From Heterohyrax brucei (Eukaryota; Chordata; Mammalia; Hyracoidea; Procaviidae): a stretch of DNA of 64,000 bases. Where the stretch lies: positions 222,227,323 to 222,291,322 of the forward strand of contig CM053140.1 in NCBI GenBank assembly GCA_028571685.1. Direction: 5' to 3'. Below, piece after piece: positions 1 to 12,380 of this stretch. Positions within the stretch are counted from its first letter, which is position 1. Each line of letters starts with the position of its first letter. The position numbers were made by a program, and so were the translations under genes. The notes below the pieces were generated by a model. The model was not told the origin of the DNA. It ran no database searches and saw only the letters and a program-made list of their open reading frames with translations.

Positions 1-2195
1 TTTCTTTTTTTTGTGGGATCTTTACCCAACTTTGGCATCAGGGTTACTCTGGCTTCGTAGAATAAATTTGGGAATTTTCCATCCTTTTCTATGTTGTGAA
101 ATGGCTTCAGTAATATTGGATTTAACTCCTTTCTAAAAGTTTGGTAAAATTCTCCAGTGAAGCTGTCCTGTGCCAGGACTTTTTGGTTGGTAGGGTTTTG
201 ATTACATTTTCACTTTCTTCTTTTGTGATGTTGTTTATTAAATTGTTCTCCTTCTCTTTGTGATAATTTTGTAGTTGATGTGAATCTAAAGATTTGTCCA
301 TTTCCTCTAGGTTTTCAAACCTGTTAGAGTACAATTTTTCATTTTATTCTGTGATGATACTTTTAATTTTTATTGGGTTTGTTGTGACACATCCCGTCTC
401 AGTTCTTATTCAGGTTATTTGTTTTCTCTCCTGGTTTTCCTTTGTGAGTTCAGCCAATGATTTATCAATTTTCTTGATCTTTTCAAAACAACTTTTCACT
501 TTTTAATTTTTCCAATTGTTTTTCTATTCTCTATTTAGTTCTGCACTATTTTTTTTTTTTTCTGTTTTCTTCTAGTGTGTGAGGGGTTCTTTTGTTGTTC
601 TCTTTCTACTTCTTCAAGTTTTAGGGTTACTTCTTTGGTTTGGGCCCTTTCTTCGTTTCAGGTTTGTGTATATATAGAGATAAAATGACTTCTCTGTTCT
701 GGTCGTTTTATCTCTGCGTATCCCTTCTGACCCATAGGTTCTGGTACAACGTTTTCATTCTCATTTGCTTTTATGAATTTCTTTATTGCATCCTTGATTT
801 CTTCCATAATGCATGAATTTCTGAGCAAGGTGCTGTTCAGTTTCCATGAGTTTGAGTTTCTATCCATGTTTTGCTGCTATTGAGTTCAACTGTTACGGCT
901 GTGTGGTCCGAGAAGACACTTTGCAATAATTCAATGATTTGGATTTTGTTGAAACTTGCTTTATGGTCTAATACATGGTCTATTCTGTAGAATGTTCTAT
1001 GTTTGTTGGAAAAGGAGATGTACTTGTCTGTTGGGTGAAAAGATCTGTATATGTCCAAGAGTTTGAGTTAGTTGATGGTGTCGATAAGATCTTCTGTATC
1101 TTGATTGAGCTTTTTTCCTGGATCATCTCTCCATTACCAAAAGTGGAGTGTTGAAATCTCCAACCAGTATTGTGGAATGATCTATCTCATTTTTAATTGT
1201 TGTCAGCATTTGCTCAATCTATTTAGATTCTCTGATTTGGGGTGCATAAGTATTTAATATTTATATATTCTCCCTATGTATTGAAACTTCAAGCAATAGT
1301 GACCATTGTTAGCCATGATGATGGATTTACTTTAAAGTCTATTTTATCTGGTTTAATATTGCCACTCTTGCCCTTATTTGCATGTTGTCAGCTTGGTATA
1401 TATTTTTCCATCCTTTGATTTTCAGTTTGTTCATATCTTTGAGTCTAAGGTGTGTTTCTCGTAAGCAGCACATAGAAGGACTGTGTTTTTTGAGTGAACC
1501 TGATACTCTCTGTCTCTTTATTGAAGCATTCAGTCCATTTCCCTTCAGTGTAGTTATTGATATATATGTATTTAGCACTTTCATTTTGTTGCTTTTATTC
1601 TTGTGCTGTTGACATTTTCTTCGGTCCACTTTATATTCTGTTCCAGGTAGATTTTATGGGTTTTCTTTTCATCCATTTCAGTGTTGGTATGTCTGTTGAG
1701 ACTTCTGTATTAAGTTTCTCGTTTTGTTATGTAGTATTGTTTGTTTGCTTTGTGGCTATCCTTTCCCTTCCCCTAATGTTCTAGATTTAAACCAGTCTTT
1801 AACTTATTTATATATCCTTAACTTCCTCGCCATCTGAGAGGGCTGTGAATTGTCATATGTCTCCGTTTATTGTGTGATGTTGTCATAGTTTATATCTTAA
1901 GCTATTTCCCTAATTTTAGTATTTTAGTTTAGAATGAGGTTTGCGACTTCCCTAGGTAATTAGGACTCTGGTTGCTGTGTCCTGCATTGCATCCTTGAGT
2001 ATACAACTGGTGTTATTGATTTTCTAATCAAAAGACATCCTTCAGTATTCCTTGTAATTTTGATTTGTTTTTTGCAGTCTCTAAGCTCTTGTTTATCTGA
2101 GAATGTCCTATTTCATCATCATATTTGAAAGACAATTTTCAGAATATGTAATTCTTGGTTGGAAGTTTTTCTCATTCAATGTTTTGTATATGTTA
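1..2195 (-). mobile_element. L1 LINE fragment (ORF2 5' half and ORF1-proximal part)
   Basis: Read on the minus strand, this runs from the middle of the ORF2 reverse transcriptase towards the ORF2 start and into the ORF1 side. The clearest piece is 1339-1629, which encodes the start of the L1 endonuclease: an NGLN/KR stretch followed by a CLRETH motif containing the catalytic Glu. The sequence is colinear with 9760-12560 of the full-length L1 further on. It is broken by stops and frameshifts and cut by the window edge. At about 2195 it changes abruptly to a different part of L1, so the edge is a rearrangement or a second insertion. Confidence 0.85.
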
Positions 2196-2204
2196 CCTAA
2201 ATGG

Positions 2205-4458
2205 CTTTTTGCCAACACGGTTGCAGATTATGGAGATCAGATGTTGGTCCAACATGTAGTTGCGAAATATTTTTTCCCATTCTTTAGGTAGTCTTTAATT
2301 CTTTTAATAAATTCCTTGGATAAGGCAGCATGTTTGATTCTTAGGAGTTTCCATTTATCTACTTGTTCTTATGTTGGTCATGCTCTGTTTGCCAAATTTT
2401 GAAATCTGCCTAAGCTGTGCATTAAAGCTCCCATTGTTGAATCTTTCTTTTTTTGAATGTCCTTGGCTGGCTGGCTTTAATTTTAGGTTTGATATTTAGG
2501 TCTTTTATCCAATTTGAGTTAGTTTTTGTGTCAAGAGTGAAATATGAGTCTTATTTCAATTTTTTGGAGATAGATATCCCAATTTTGCCAGCACGATTTG
2601 TTAAAGAGACTGTTTTTATCTCAGTTTACAATCTTAGGATGTTTGCCAAATATCAGTTCCTCATAAGAGGATGGTGGCATCTCTGGGCTCTCAGCTCTGT
2701 TCCATTCATCTCTATGTCTCTTTTTGTACCAGTACCAGGCTGTTTTGACTTCCATGGCAGTATAATAGGTTCTAAGTTTGGGTAGTGTGAGTCCTCCCAC
2801 TGTGTTCCTGTTTTTCAGTAGTGCTTTGCTTATCTGGGGTTCATTTCCTTTCCAAACAAATTTAGTGTTTTCTATCTCCACCTCATTAAAAAATGCCACT
2901 GGAATTTGTATTGGGATTGCATTGTGTATTTAGATCACACTGGGTAAAATTGACATTTTCATGATGTTAAGTCATCTGTCCATGAACAAGGTAAGTTTCT
3001 CCATTTATGTAAGTCTCTCTTGGTTCCTTACCACGAGATCTCATGGTTCTCTTTGTGTAGGTCTCTTATTTCTCTAGTTAGATTTATTCCTAGGTATTTT
3101 AATTTCCTCGGGGCTATAGTAAATGGTACTGATTTGTTGATTTCTTCTGTAATAATCTCTTTGTTGGTATAAAGGAATCCTGCTGATTTCCTTATGTGTA
3201 TCTTATATCCTGATACTTTGCTGAATTCTTCTGTTAGTTTGAGTAGTTTACTTATGGATTCCGTTGGATTCTCTGTGTATACAATCATACCACCTACAAA
3301 TAAGATTTTTTATTCTTCTTTGTTTATGTGGGTGCTCTTTATTTCTTTGTCTTGTGTAATTGTTCTGGACAGAAATTCTAGCACAATGTTGAATAGAAGT
3401 GGTGAGAATGGGCATCTTTATCTAGTTCCTGCTCCCAAGGGGAATTCTTTCAGTTTCTCATCATTCAGGATAATGTAGGCAGTTGGCTTTGTGTAGATGC
3501 CCCCTATTGCATTGAGGAATGTCCCTTCTATGACTACTTTGCTGACAGTTTTTAGCATGAATGGGTGTTGGACTTTGTTGAGTGCTTTTTCTGCATCAAT
3601 TGACAAAATTAAGTGGTTCTTATCTTCTGTGTTATTTACATGGCTGATGACATTTTTTTTCTAATGTTGAACCAACCTTCCATCCCTGGTATGAATCCAG
3701 CTGTGTCATGACAGATTATTTCTTTTGATGTGTTGCTGAATTCTATTTGTGAGGATTTTGTTGAAGATTTTTGCATCTAGGTTCATGAGTGAAATTGGGT
3801 TGTTGCTTTCCTTTTTTGTGGGATTTTTCCCTGACTTAGAAACCCTGGTGATGTAGTGGCTTAAGCACTACATCTGCTAACCCAAATGTCAGCAGTTCAA
3901 ATCCCCCAGGTGCTCCTTGGAAACCCTATAGAGACCATTCTAATCTGACCTCTAAGGTTGCTGTGAGTTGGTCAGGAATTGAAGGCATTGAGTTTGTCAG
4001 TGAGGTTTTCCCTGGCTTTGGTATCAGGGTTGTGCTGGCTTTGTGGAATGAATTTGAGAGTATTCCATTCTTTCTATGCTGTGAAATAGTCTCAGTAGTA
4101 CTGGAGTTAACTCTTCTTAGAAATTTGGTAGAATCTTCCAGTGAAATCATTTGAGCCAGGGCTTTTCTTTTGGTTGGTAGTTTTTTGATGACTTTTTCAA
4201 TCTCTTCCTTTGCGATGGGTTTATTAAGTTGTTCTCCTTCTCCTTGTGATAACATTGGTAGGTGATATGAATCTAGAAATTTGTCATTTCCTCCAGGTAT
4301 TCAAATCTGTTAGAGTGCAGTCTTTCATAGTATTCTGTTATAATGAATTTGATTTCATTTGGGTCTGTTGTGACATCTCCCACCTCATTTCTTATTCGTA
4401 TTACTTGTTTTCTCTCCTGCTTTTCTTTTGTAAGTTTTGCCAGTGGTTTATCAGATTT
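2205..4458 (-). mobile_element. L1 LINE fragment (ORF2 C-terminal half), split by an AfroSINE
   Basis: Minus-strand L1 ORF2, colinear with 8090-10200 of the full-length copy. Recognisable pieces are 2621-2899 (ORF2 C-terminal domain) and 3418-3606 and 3926-4255 (reverse transcriptase). An AfroSINE interrupts it at 3838-4005. No 3' UTR or poly-A tail is present at the low-coordinate edge, and the high edge stops inside ORF2 where BovB begins. It is therefore a doubly truncated remnant with no intact frame. Confidence 0.85.
3838..4005 (+). mobile_element. AfroSINE inserted in L1
   Basis: Starts with the usual 'aaaccctggtg' head and a tRNA-like 'gctaaccca...gcagttcaaatcc' box. It continues through 'ctccttggaaaccctat' and ends in a degenerate 'tgtgagttggtcaggaattg' tail. 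It is flanked by a 13-bp target duplication of L1 sequence (3825-3837 and 4006-4018, one mismatch), which fixes both edges. Confidence 0.9.
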
Positions 4459-4459
4459 T

Positions 4460-5505
4460 CCCAGTGCACTGCATCATTTGATTTCTTGACTGCTGGTTTC
4501 ATGGGCATTGATTGTGGATCTAAGTGAAATGAAATCCTTGACAACCTCAACCCTTTCTCCATTTATGACAATGTTGCTTATTGGTCCAGTTGTGAGGATT
4601 TTTGTTTTTCTGATTTTGAGGTGTAATACATTCTGAAGGCTGTGGTCCTTGATCCTCATAAGTTTCTCAAATTTTCTTCATTTCCAGCAAGTGTGTCATC
4701 TGCATAACACAATTTGTTAATGACTCATCTTCTAATCCTAATGCCTCATTCTTCTTTGTATAATTCCACTTCTCAGATTATTTGCTTGGCATACAGATTA
4801 GAAAAGTATGGTGAAAGGATACAACCCTGATGCATGCCTTTCCTGACTTTAAACCGTGCAGTGTCTCTTTGTTCTGTTCACATGACTGCCTCTTGATCCA
4901 TCTACAGATTTCTTAAAAGCACAATTAGGTGTTTTGGAATTCCCATTCTCCACAACATTAGCCCTAATTTAGTATGATCCATACAGTCGAATGCATTTGC
5001 AGAGTCAGTGAAATGCTAGTAAACATCTTTCTGGTATTCTTTGCTTTCAGCCTGAATCTATCTGACATCAGTGATGATCTCCCTGGTTCCATGTCCTCTT
5101 CTGAATCCAGCTTGAATTTCTGGCAGTTCCTTGTCAATATACTGTTGTAGTCACTTTTGAATGATCTTGAGCAGAATTTTACTTGCATGTGACATCAATG
5201 ATATCGTTTGGTAATTTCCACATTTGGTTGGATCACCTTTCTTTGGAATGGGCATAAATATGGATCTCTTCCAGTTAGTTGGCCAGCTAGCTGCCCTCCA
5301 AATTTATTGGCATAGATGAGTGAGCACTTCCAGTGCTGCATCTGTTTGTTGAAATATCTCAATTGATATTCCATCAATTCCTGGAGCCTTGTTTTTTTGC
5401 CAATGCCTTCAATGCAGCTTCGACTTCTTCCTTCAGTACCATTGGTTCCTGATCATATGTTATGTTATCTCTTCAAATGGCTGAACATCAAACAGTTCTA
5501 ACTAG
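4460..5505 (-). mobile_element. BovB/RTE LINE fragment
   Basis: Minus-strand RTE reverse transcriptase sequence. 4474-4659 encodes a KTKILTTGPI...VVKDFISL stretch typical of the C-terminal part of RTE reverse transcriptase. The rest follows the same order as the longer BovB copy at 18078-21120. Truncated at both ends. A 51-bp piece (5147-5197) recurs identically at 6679-6729. Confidence 0.85.
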
Positions 5506-5544
5506 TCATAACTAACTTTTTTCTAAGACAGTGTTCTTTACCCT

Positions 5545-6205
5545 ATATTTTTGACTGTAACTTGTAGTCTTAAAAGCCAGTAAGCTGGCACTAAGGAATA
5601 TCAGTTTGTCCCAGCCCACCTGGACAATATCAAAGACAAGAAGAAAATTGAGCCCAGGAGACAGAAGGACTGATATGATTGGGAGACTACATCAGCTGGA
5701 GGATCGAAGAACTAGGTGAAGTCCAGCCACCACCACTAACAGGGAACTAAATGTAGAGTCCCTCACTTAGCATGAGAGAAAGAGCAGTACAGAATTAGAA
5801 CTCCATTAAAAAGATCAGACATGATGGTTTACACCCTTGAGGGTCACCTGGGATCATGGTCCCCAGACTTGCTGCTAGCACAGAGCTGAAACCAGTACTG
5901 AAGCCAACATTTCAGAAGAAGAATTGGCTGGACCTGGGGACATGGTATGATGCACACAGTGTATGTACTTTATTATGTAATATGTATATGAGGCTACCCT
6001 ACTAGTTTCTTTTCAGAGGAAAGGCAAGAGGGTGGAGAGGAGGGGATAACAGTTGGTTGAGAGGATTCTGGAAGTAAACAGTCGGAAGGAAGAGTGTGCT
6101 GTCACAGGAAGTGGAGAGCAGATAAGGTGTTTAGGGTTTTATATGGCAAATTTTCTTGGATTGTAAACTCTCACTAAATCACAATAAAAAAAATTTTAAA
6201 TACAC
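5545..6205 (+). mobile_element. L1 3' UTR fragment with A-rich tail
   Basis: Plus-strand L1 3' UTR. It aligns with 61870-62190 and with 30980-31790 (shared 'gtcttaaaagc.ag.aagctg' block and the later 'acagtcggaaggaagagtgtgctgtcac' region) and ends in an A-rich tail near 6183-6200. Everything upstream of the 3' UTR is missing. Its orientation is opposite to the L1 pieces on either side. Confidence 0.75.
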
Positions 6206-6407
6206 ACAAGGTTCATTAAAAAAATGATGAGAAAAAAATCGGTAGTCAGCTCTGGGAATATCAATACTGTGCATTAGAGACATTTACCATAAAACCAAAA
6301 GGAAGCAAAACAAAACAAAGAAACAAAAGTAACAGCAATAAACTGAAAGATTAAGATTAAGGTTCCCTTCTTCATATGTATATAAACTGTGTTCTCTAAA
6401 ATCACCA
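6206..6407. other. Unassigned AT-rich DNA
   Basis: About 200 bases of A-rich sequence between two L1 insertions. I see no repeat family, RNA gene or coding potential. Confidence 0.5.
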
Positions 6408-6421
6408 GAATGTTGGTTCTT
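6408..6421. repeat. Target-site duplication of the full-length L1 (low-coordinate copy)
   Basis: GAATGTTGGTTCTT here matches GAATTTTGGTTCTT at 14349-14362, 13 of 14 bases. The two copies flank the minus-strand L1 exactly. Read on the minus strand, the first-nick site is TT|AAGA, close to the L1 endonuclease preference TT|AAAA. Confidence 0.8.
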
Positions 6422-6678
6422 TTTTTAATTTTACATTTATTTATTTATTTATAAGTATTTTATTGTGACTGAGTGAAACAATACAATCCAAATTAAATTT
6501 GCATGACCGCCTATCTGCAGCTCCTGCTCTCCTTACCTGGTGACAGCACTCTCCTACTTTTTGTTTTACATATGTCATATCCTCTTAAAAATCTCCTCTC
6601 TCTCTCTTCTCACCTTCTCCTCCCCCTTCTAGTAAGAGGTCAGTAAGACGGCATCCTACAGACGCACAGAACCATAAA

Positions 6679-6729
6679 GTAGTCACTTTTGAATGATCTT
6701 GAGCAGAATTTTACTTGCATGTGACATCA
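6679..6729 (+). repeat. 51-bp BovB-derived patch inside the L1 3' UTR
   Basis: Identical over all 51 bases to 5147-5197 in the BovB fragment 1.5 kb away, in the same orientation. In the L1 copy at 31480-31560, the positions on either side of the patch are nearly adjacent ('gtgatcgtatcatgtgtgcac' then 'tttacggttct'). The BovB piece is therefore an insertion or replacement within L1, not part of L1. Confidence 0.9.
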
Positions 6730-8840
6730 TATGATCACATTGTGTCCCCACGTCCATTCCATTCCTGTCCAAAGAGTTGACCCCAATAACGTTTCCTGGT
6801 AAGGGGCAACAGCAGGACTGTTTGCCATGCATCCAGGGGACCCCCCCAAGGCTGCTGGGCCATCAATTTCAGTCTTTTAGTGGAGTTCTTGTGGTGCACA
6901 CCTCTTTTTACTGTGTTGCCACTGAGACTCAACATTGTACACCCCATCACGGCTGTGCCAGACACATATGTTGACACAGTTACCCATTCAGGCTGGTTTT
7001 TCTTTCTCCTGTTCTCTTTTTCCCTCATGTCTTTGTTCTTGGTGATCATCTGTTCTGGATGAACTGGGACCATTTGGTGTGCCTCAGATAGCAGCTTCCT
7101 AGCTTTTAAGACCTCAGACAATGCTTATCAATATTGAGTGAAGAAGACTCTCTTAGCAGTAGGCTAGTTATGCCAATTGGCCTCATTGTCCCTGACAACA
7201 TTGTCCCCAGCCCCCCACCCCTGCTACTCTCTCCTTGCAATATTGGGTTAAGATTAGAAGAGTTTTCAGTTTATGTTGATGTTCAGTTAATTTGATCTTC
7301 TTTCTACTTTGTACTGTCACTGCTTTCACCTAACCAAATTGCTACCAATGGTCTAATCTATAACCAGCCCTCTCCTTTGCTTCGCACACTTGCAGCCACC
7401 AGAGTCTTTTCTTCTGTACATGAGTCTATTTTTAAGTCCTTATAGTAGGGGTCTCATACAATATTTTTCCTTTTGCCGTTGACTGATTTTACTCAGCATA
7501 ATATCTTCCAATCAAAACCAGGTTATAAGATGCTTCCTAAAATCATCGTTGTTCTTTATCATGGTGTGGTATTTGATTGACTATACGTACCATAGTTTGT
7601 TTACCCATTCATCTGTTTTGGGGCCTCTCAGTTGATCCCAGTTTTTAGCTATTGTGGACTGTGCTGCAATAAACATTTGTGTGCATGTATCTGTTTGTGT
7701 GACTGTCGTTGATTCTGTAGGATATTCTCCAAGCAGTGAGATTACTGGACGAAACTGTGTATCTATTTCCAGCTATTTAAGGAAGTGTCAAATTGCTTTC
7801 TGTAGAGGTTGTGCCATTGTGCAATCCTACTAGCAGTGTAGGAGATTCTGAATCTCTCCACAACCTCTCCAGCACTTGTTGTTTTGTGTTTTTGAATAAT
7901 GTCCAACCTTGTTGGGATGAGATGGTATCTCCCTGTAGTTTTGATTTGGATTTCTCTTATAGCTAATGATCATGACCATTTCCTCATGTGTCTTTTGGCT
8001 GACTGGATGTCCTCTCTAGTGAAGGATCTGTCTATCTCTTGTTCCCATCACTTAATCGGGTTGTTTATCTTTTTCTTGTTGATATTTTGCAGCACCTTGT
8101 AGATTATAGAGATCAAACGTTGGTCAGACATGTAGTTGCCAAATATTTTTTCCCATTCTGTAGGTGGTCTTTTGATTCTTTTGATTAAAGTCTTTGGATG
8201 AGCAAAAGTGTTTGATTCTTAGTAGTTCCGGCTTATCTATTTTCTCTTCTGTTGATCATACTTTGTCAGATTTCTGAGTCTAAGTCCTGTATTAAAACTT
8301 TCATTATTGATCCTATTTTTTCTTGCATGATCTTTATTGTTTTAGGTTTGATATTTAGGTCGTTTATACAATTTGAGTTAGTTTTGGTGTGAGGTGTAAG
8401 ATATGGGTCTTGTTTCAATTTTTGAAAGATGGATATCCAATTTTGCCAACACAATTTATTAAAGAGACTGTTTTTACCCAGTTTACAATCTTAGAGCCTT
8501 TGTCAAGTATCAGCTGTTCATAGGAGGATGATGGCATCTCTGGGGTCTCAATTCAGCTTCATTGGTCTGTGTGTCTCTTTTTGTACCGGTACTAGGCAGT
8601 TTTGGCCAGGCAGTGTAATACGTTCTAAGGTCAGGTTGTGTGAGGCCTCCCACTGTGTTCTTCTTTAGTAGTGCTTTGCTTATTTGGAGTTTCTTCTCTT
8701 TCTAAACAAAATTGGTGATTAGTTTTTCCATCTCATTGGAAAATGTTACTGGAATTTGTATTGGAATTGCAATGTATATGTAGATTGTTTTGGGTAAAAC
8801 AGACATTTTTCACAACCTTGAGTCTTTCTATCCATGAGCC

Positions 8841-8931
8841 AGCCAAGCCAAGTGCCGTCGAGTCAGATCCGACTCATGGTGACAGTTCTATCCTGGCCCC
8901 TAGGGTTGCCATGAATCAGATCTGTGAGCAG
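8841..8931 (-). mobile_element. SINE/BovB-tail fragment in L1
   Basis: A short 'aagccaagtgccgtcgagtc...gggttgccatgaatcaga' segment interrupts L1 sequence between 'ctatccatgagc' and 'gagcaggatag'. It matches the conserved tail shared by AfroSINE and BovB. The 'gagc' on both sides may be a short duplication or microhomology. Confidence 0.7.
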
Positions 8932-10205
8932 GATAGGTTTTTACATTTATGTAAGTCTCTCTTCGTTCCTGACAGTAAGGCCTTGTAGTTCACTTTGTAT
9001 AGGTCCCTTGTTTCTCCAGTGAGGTTTATTCCTAGGTATTTCATCTTCTTGGGGCTATAGTTCATGGTTAGTGGTACTGATCTGGTGATTTCTTCTTTGA
9101 TAATCTGTGTTGGTACAAAGGAATGCTACTGATTTAATTATGCTTATTTTATATTCTGATAGTTTGCTGAACTACTTTATTAATTTGAATACTTTACTTA
9201 CGGATTCTTTAGGATTCTCTGCATATGCAATCATATTTTCTGAAAATAGAGACAGTTTTACTTCTTCTTTGCCCGTACAGATGTCCTTTATTTCTTTTCC
9301 TTGCCTAATTGTTCAGGCCAGAACTTCTAGTACAATATTGAATAGAAATGTTAGGGGTGGGCAACCTTGTCTAGTTTCTTTTCTCAAGGGGAATTCTTTC
9401 AGTCTCTCTCCATTCAGGATGATGTAGGCAATTGGTTTTGTGTAGGTACTCCTTAATGTGTTGAAGAATTTCCTTTCTATGCCTATTTTACTTATAGTTT
9501 CTAGCATGAATAGATATTGGACTTTGTTGAATACCTTTTCTGCATCAGTTGACAAAGTCATGTGATTCTTATCTTTTGTGTTATTTATGTGGTTGATGAC
9601 ATTGTTTTTCTAATGTTGAATGAGCTTTGCATCCCTGGTATGAATTCAACTTCATTCTGGTGAATTATTTTTTTGATTGTTGTTGAAATCTATTTGCAAG
9701 GATTTTGTTGAAGGTTTTTACATCTGGGCCCATGAGTAATACTAGCCTGTAATTTTCTTGTGAGATCTTTCTCTGGCTATGGAATCAGGGTTATTTTGGC
9801 TTCATAGAATGAATTTGGGAATATTCCATCCCTTTCTATGCTGTGAAATAGTCTCAGTAGTATTGGAGTTAACTGTTCTCTGAAAGTTTGGTAGAATTCT
9901 CCAGAGAAGCCATCTGAGCAAGGACGTTTTTTGGTTGGTAGTCTTTTTATGACTTTTTCAATCTCTTTCTTTGTGATAGGTTTACTACATTGTTCTACTT
10001 CTCCTTGTGATGATGTTGGTAGGTGATATGAATCTAGAAATTTGTCCATTTACTCTAGGTTTTCAAATCTGTTAGAGTACAGTTTTCCACAGTACTGTAT
10101 TATGATACGTTTGATTTCAGTTGGGTCTTTTGTGACTTCTCCCATCTCATTTATTTTCACTGTTTGTTTCCTCTCCTGTTTTCCTTTTGTAAGTTTCGCC
10201 AGTGG

Positions 10206-10848
10206 TGTCTTAGGCTGGGTTTTCTAGGGAAGCAAAACCAGCAACACGTGTAGGTATAAGGAAAGATTTATAATATATATATATATACACAGATAGATAG
10301 ATACAAATATAGGAAACAGCTCACGTAATCACAGAAGCTGAATGTTGCAAGCTCTGGCACAAGCCTCACATGTCCACGGAAGCTGAGGAACCCAAGGTCA
10401 GCAAGTCAGAGACCAGAGTTGTAGATTACCGGTTGTGTAGATCAGTGGATCCCAAGCTGGTGGCGAGACAAAGCAACAGAGGCTGGAGGTCAGTGGATCC
10501 CAAGCTGATGGCGAGACAAAGCAACAGAGGCTGGAGGTCAGTGGATCCCAAGCTGATGGCGAGACGAAGCGACAGCGGCTGGCGAACGCAGGATCAGCAG
10601 GTCAGGGAGCAGGACTCTTAAGTGCCAACTGTAAGGACTGATGAGTCCAACAGCTGCTAGCTCAAGTCCCGGAACCAGACACTGGAAGAAGAGAGCAGGA
10701 ACTTCTGGCCACGTGAGCGATCAGCAGCCGTAGTCCAAGGTGGCAAGATGAGAGCCGAGGGGCAGGGAGCCACCACAAACCCCACCCTGCCACTTAATAC
10801 AGCAGCCAAATAAGTAATAGCCAAGTTGACATAATCCTGACCACCACA
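10206..10848 (-). mobile_element. Solo ERV-L LTR (same family as the 53-60 kb provirus)
   Basis: Reverse complement begins TGTGGTGGTCAGGATTATGTC and ends GCCTAAGACA, matching the LTRs at 53225-53870 and 59355-59992 along its length. Flanks AGTGG (10201-10205) and AATGG (10849-10853) form a 5-bp duplication with one mismatch, as expected for class III (ERV-L) integration. Intact copies of this L1 region read 'gccagtggtttatcaa' straight through, confirming the empty site. No internal sequence is left, so it arose by LTR-LTR recombination. Confidence 0.92.
10441..10590. repeat. 48-bp tandem repeat (3 units) within the solo LTR
   Basis: The unit beginning 'gtcagtggatcccaagctg' repeats three times with few changes. 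The provirus LTRs carry only two units at the equivalent place. As 48 is divisible by three, one antisense frame reads as a 16-residue repeat, but this is a by-product of the tandem DNA. Confidence 0.9.
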
Positions 10849-12380
10849 AATGGTGTATCAATTTTGTTGATCTTTTCAAAGAACCAGCTGTTGGTTTTGT
10901 TAATTTTTTCAATTGTTCTTCTATTCTCTAATACATTTAGTTTTGCTCTAATCTTTGTTATCTGTTTTCTTCTGGTGTCTGGGTGGTTCCTTTGTCATTC
11001 TCTTTCTACTTGTTCAAGCTGTAGGCTTAATTCTTTGGTTTGGGTACTTTCTTCCTTCCAGATGTGTGCATTTATAGAGATAAATTGATCTTTGAGCACT
11101 GCTTTGGCTGTATCTCATAGGTTCTGGTAGGACATGTTTTCATTCTCATTTGATTCCACAGATCTCTTTACTTCATCATTGATTTCTTGTATAACCTGTG
11201 GCTTTTTGAGCCAGGTATTGTTCAGTTTCCGTGAATTCAGATTTCTATCTGTTTTTTTCTGCTATGGATTTCAACTTTTATGGTTTTAGGGTTTTATAGT
11301 CTGAAATGATGATTTTTAATAATTCAATGGTTCAGATTTTGTTGAGACTTGCTTTTTATCCTAACAGATGGTCTATTCTGGAAAAATTTTCAATGCACGT
11401 TGGAGATGCAGGTGTATTTATCTGTCGATGGATAAAAGGTTCTGTATATGTCAGTGAGGTCTAGTTGGTTAATTGTTGTGCTAAGATCTTCTGTGTCTAT
11501 ACTGAGCTTTTTGTCTGGGATGATCTACCCATTACTGAATGTGGAGTGTTGAAGTCTCCAGCTATTATTGTGGAGTGAACTGTCTCATTTTTCAATGGAG
11601 TCAGTATTTCTTTGATGTATTTAGATGGTCTGGTATTGGTTTCATAAATATTTAATATAGTTGGGTCCTGCTTGTGTATTGAACTTTTCAGGAGTAAATA
11701 GTGACCATCCTTGTCCAAGATGGTGGATTTTACATTAAAATCTATTTTATCTAAGATTAGTATTGCCACACTTGCTGTTCTTTTTTTTTGTTAGCTTCGT
11801 ATATATTACTCTACACTTTAATTTTCAGTTTGTTCATATCTTTAAGTCTAAGGTGAGTTTCTTGTAAACAAAAATATTGACAGATCATAACTTTTGATCC
11901 AGGATATCACCCACCTCTTTATCAGAGCATTCAGTCTGTTTACATTCAGTGTAATTGCTGATAAGTGTGTTTAGTGCTGTCATTTTGATGTATTTATTTT
12001 TGTGTTGGTGTTTTCTATGTGCTCTCAATATTCTGTTCTGGGTCAACCTTCCTTATGATTTGACTTTTCATCTTTTTTGTGTTCATTGAGACTCCTGTGT
12101 TATGTTTCTTGTTTTGATATGCTGCGTTGTTATTGTGCTTTGTGGCTACCCCATGCTCCCCTTTAATATTCTAAGTTTAAACATAATTTTAACTTCTGTT
12201 TTTAACATCCTCTCCATCTGAAAGGACTATAAATACTGTACTATATTCCTCTTTTCAGTATGATGTCATCATACTTTTCATGATATGATCACCAGTACTC
12301 TTCTTTTAATATTGTATCTTTAATTGAGTTTTGTGACTTCCTTAACTGGGTAGGTTTCTGGATGATGTGTCTTGCATTGC

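Larger units (their letters stand above)
7130..11790 (-). pseudogene. L1 ORF2 remnant (endonuclease, reverse transcriptase, C-terminal domain)
   Basis: In an active L1, ORF2p nicks DNA and reverse-transcribes the element. The minus strand here shows pieces in the right order. 11497-11769 is endonuclease with the catalytic IIAGDFN motif. 9777-10049 and 9313-9561 are reverse transcriptase with fingers/palm sequence including a degenerate '[12 protein letters not shown]' motif A and 'RQGCPP'. Weaker C-terminal sequence follows downstream. The frame is broken many times by stops, indels, a SINE piece and a solo LTR. No functional product is expected. Boundaries are approximate. Confidence 0.85.

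Noticed and set aside
6735..7121. 128-aa minus-strand frame
   Set aside because: Lies in the 3' UTR of the full-length L1, the same region as 31000-31390 and 61880-62190, where similar chance frames recur.
10264..10305. CRISPR-like or regulatory repeat (TA and gata runs)
   Set aside because: Simple microsatellite inside the LTR, shared with the provirus LTRs; CRISPR arrays are not expected in a mammalian genome, and no spaced repeats exist.
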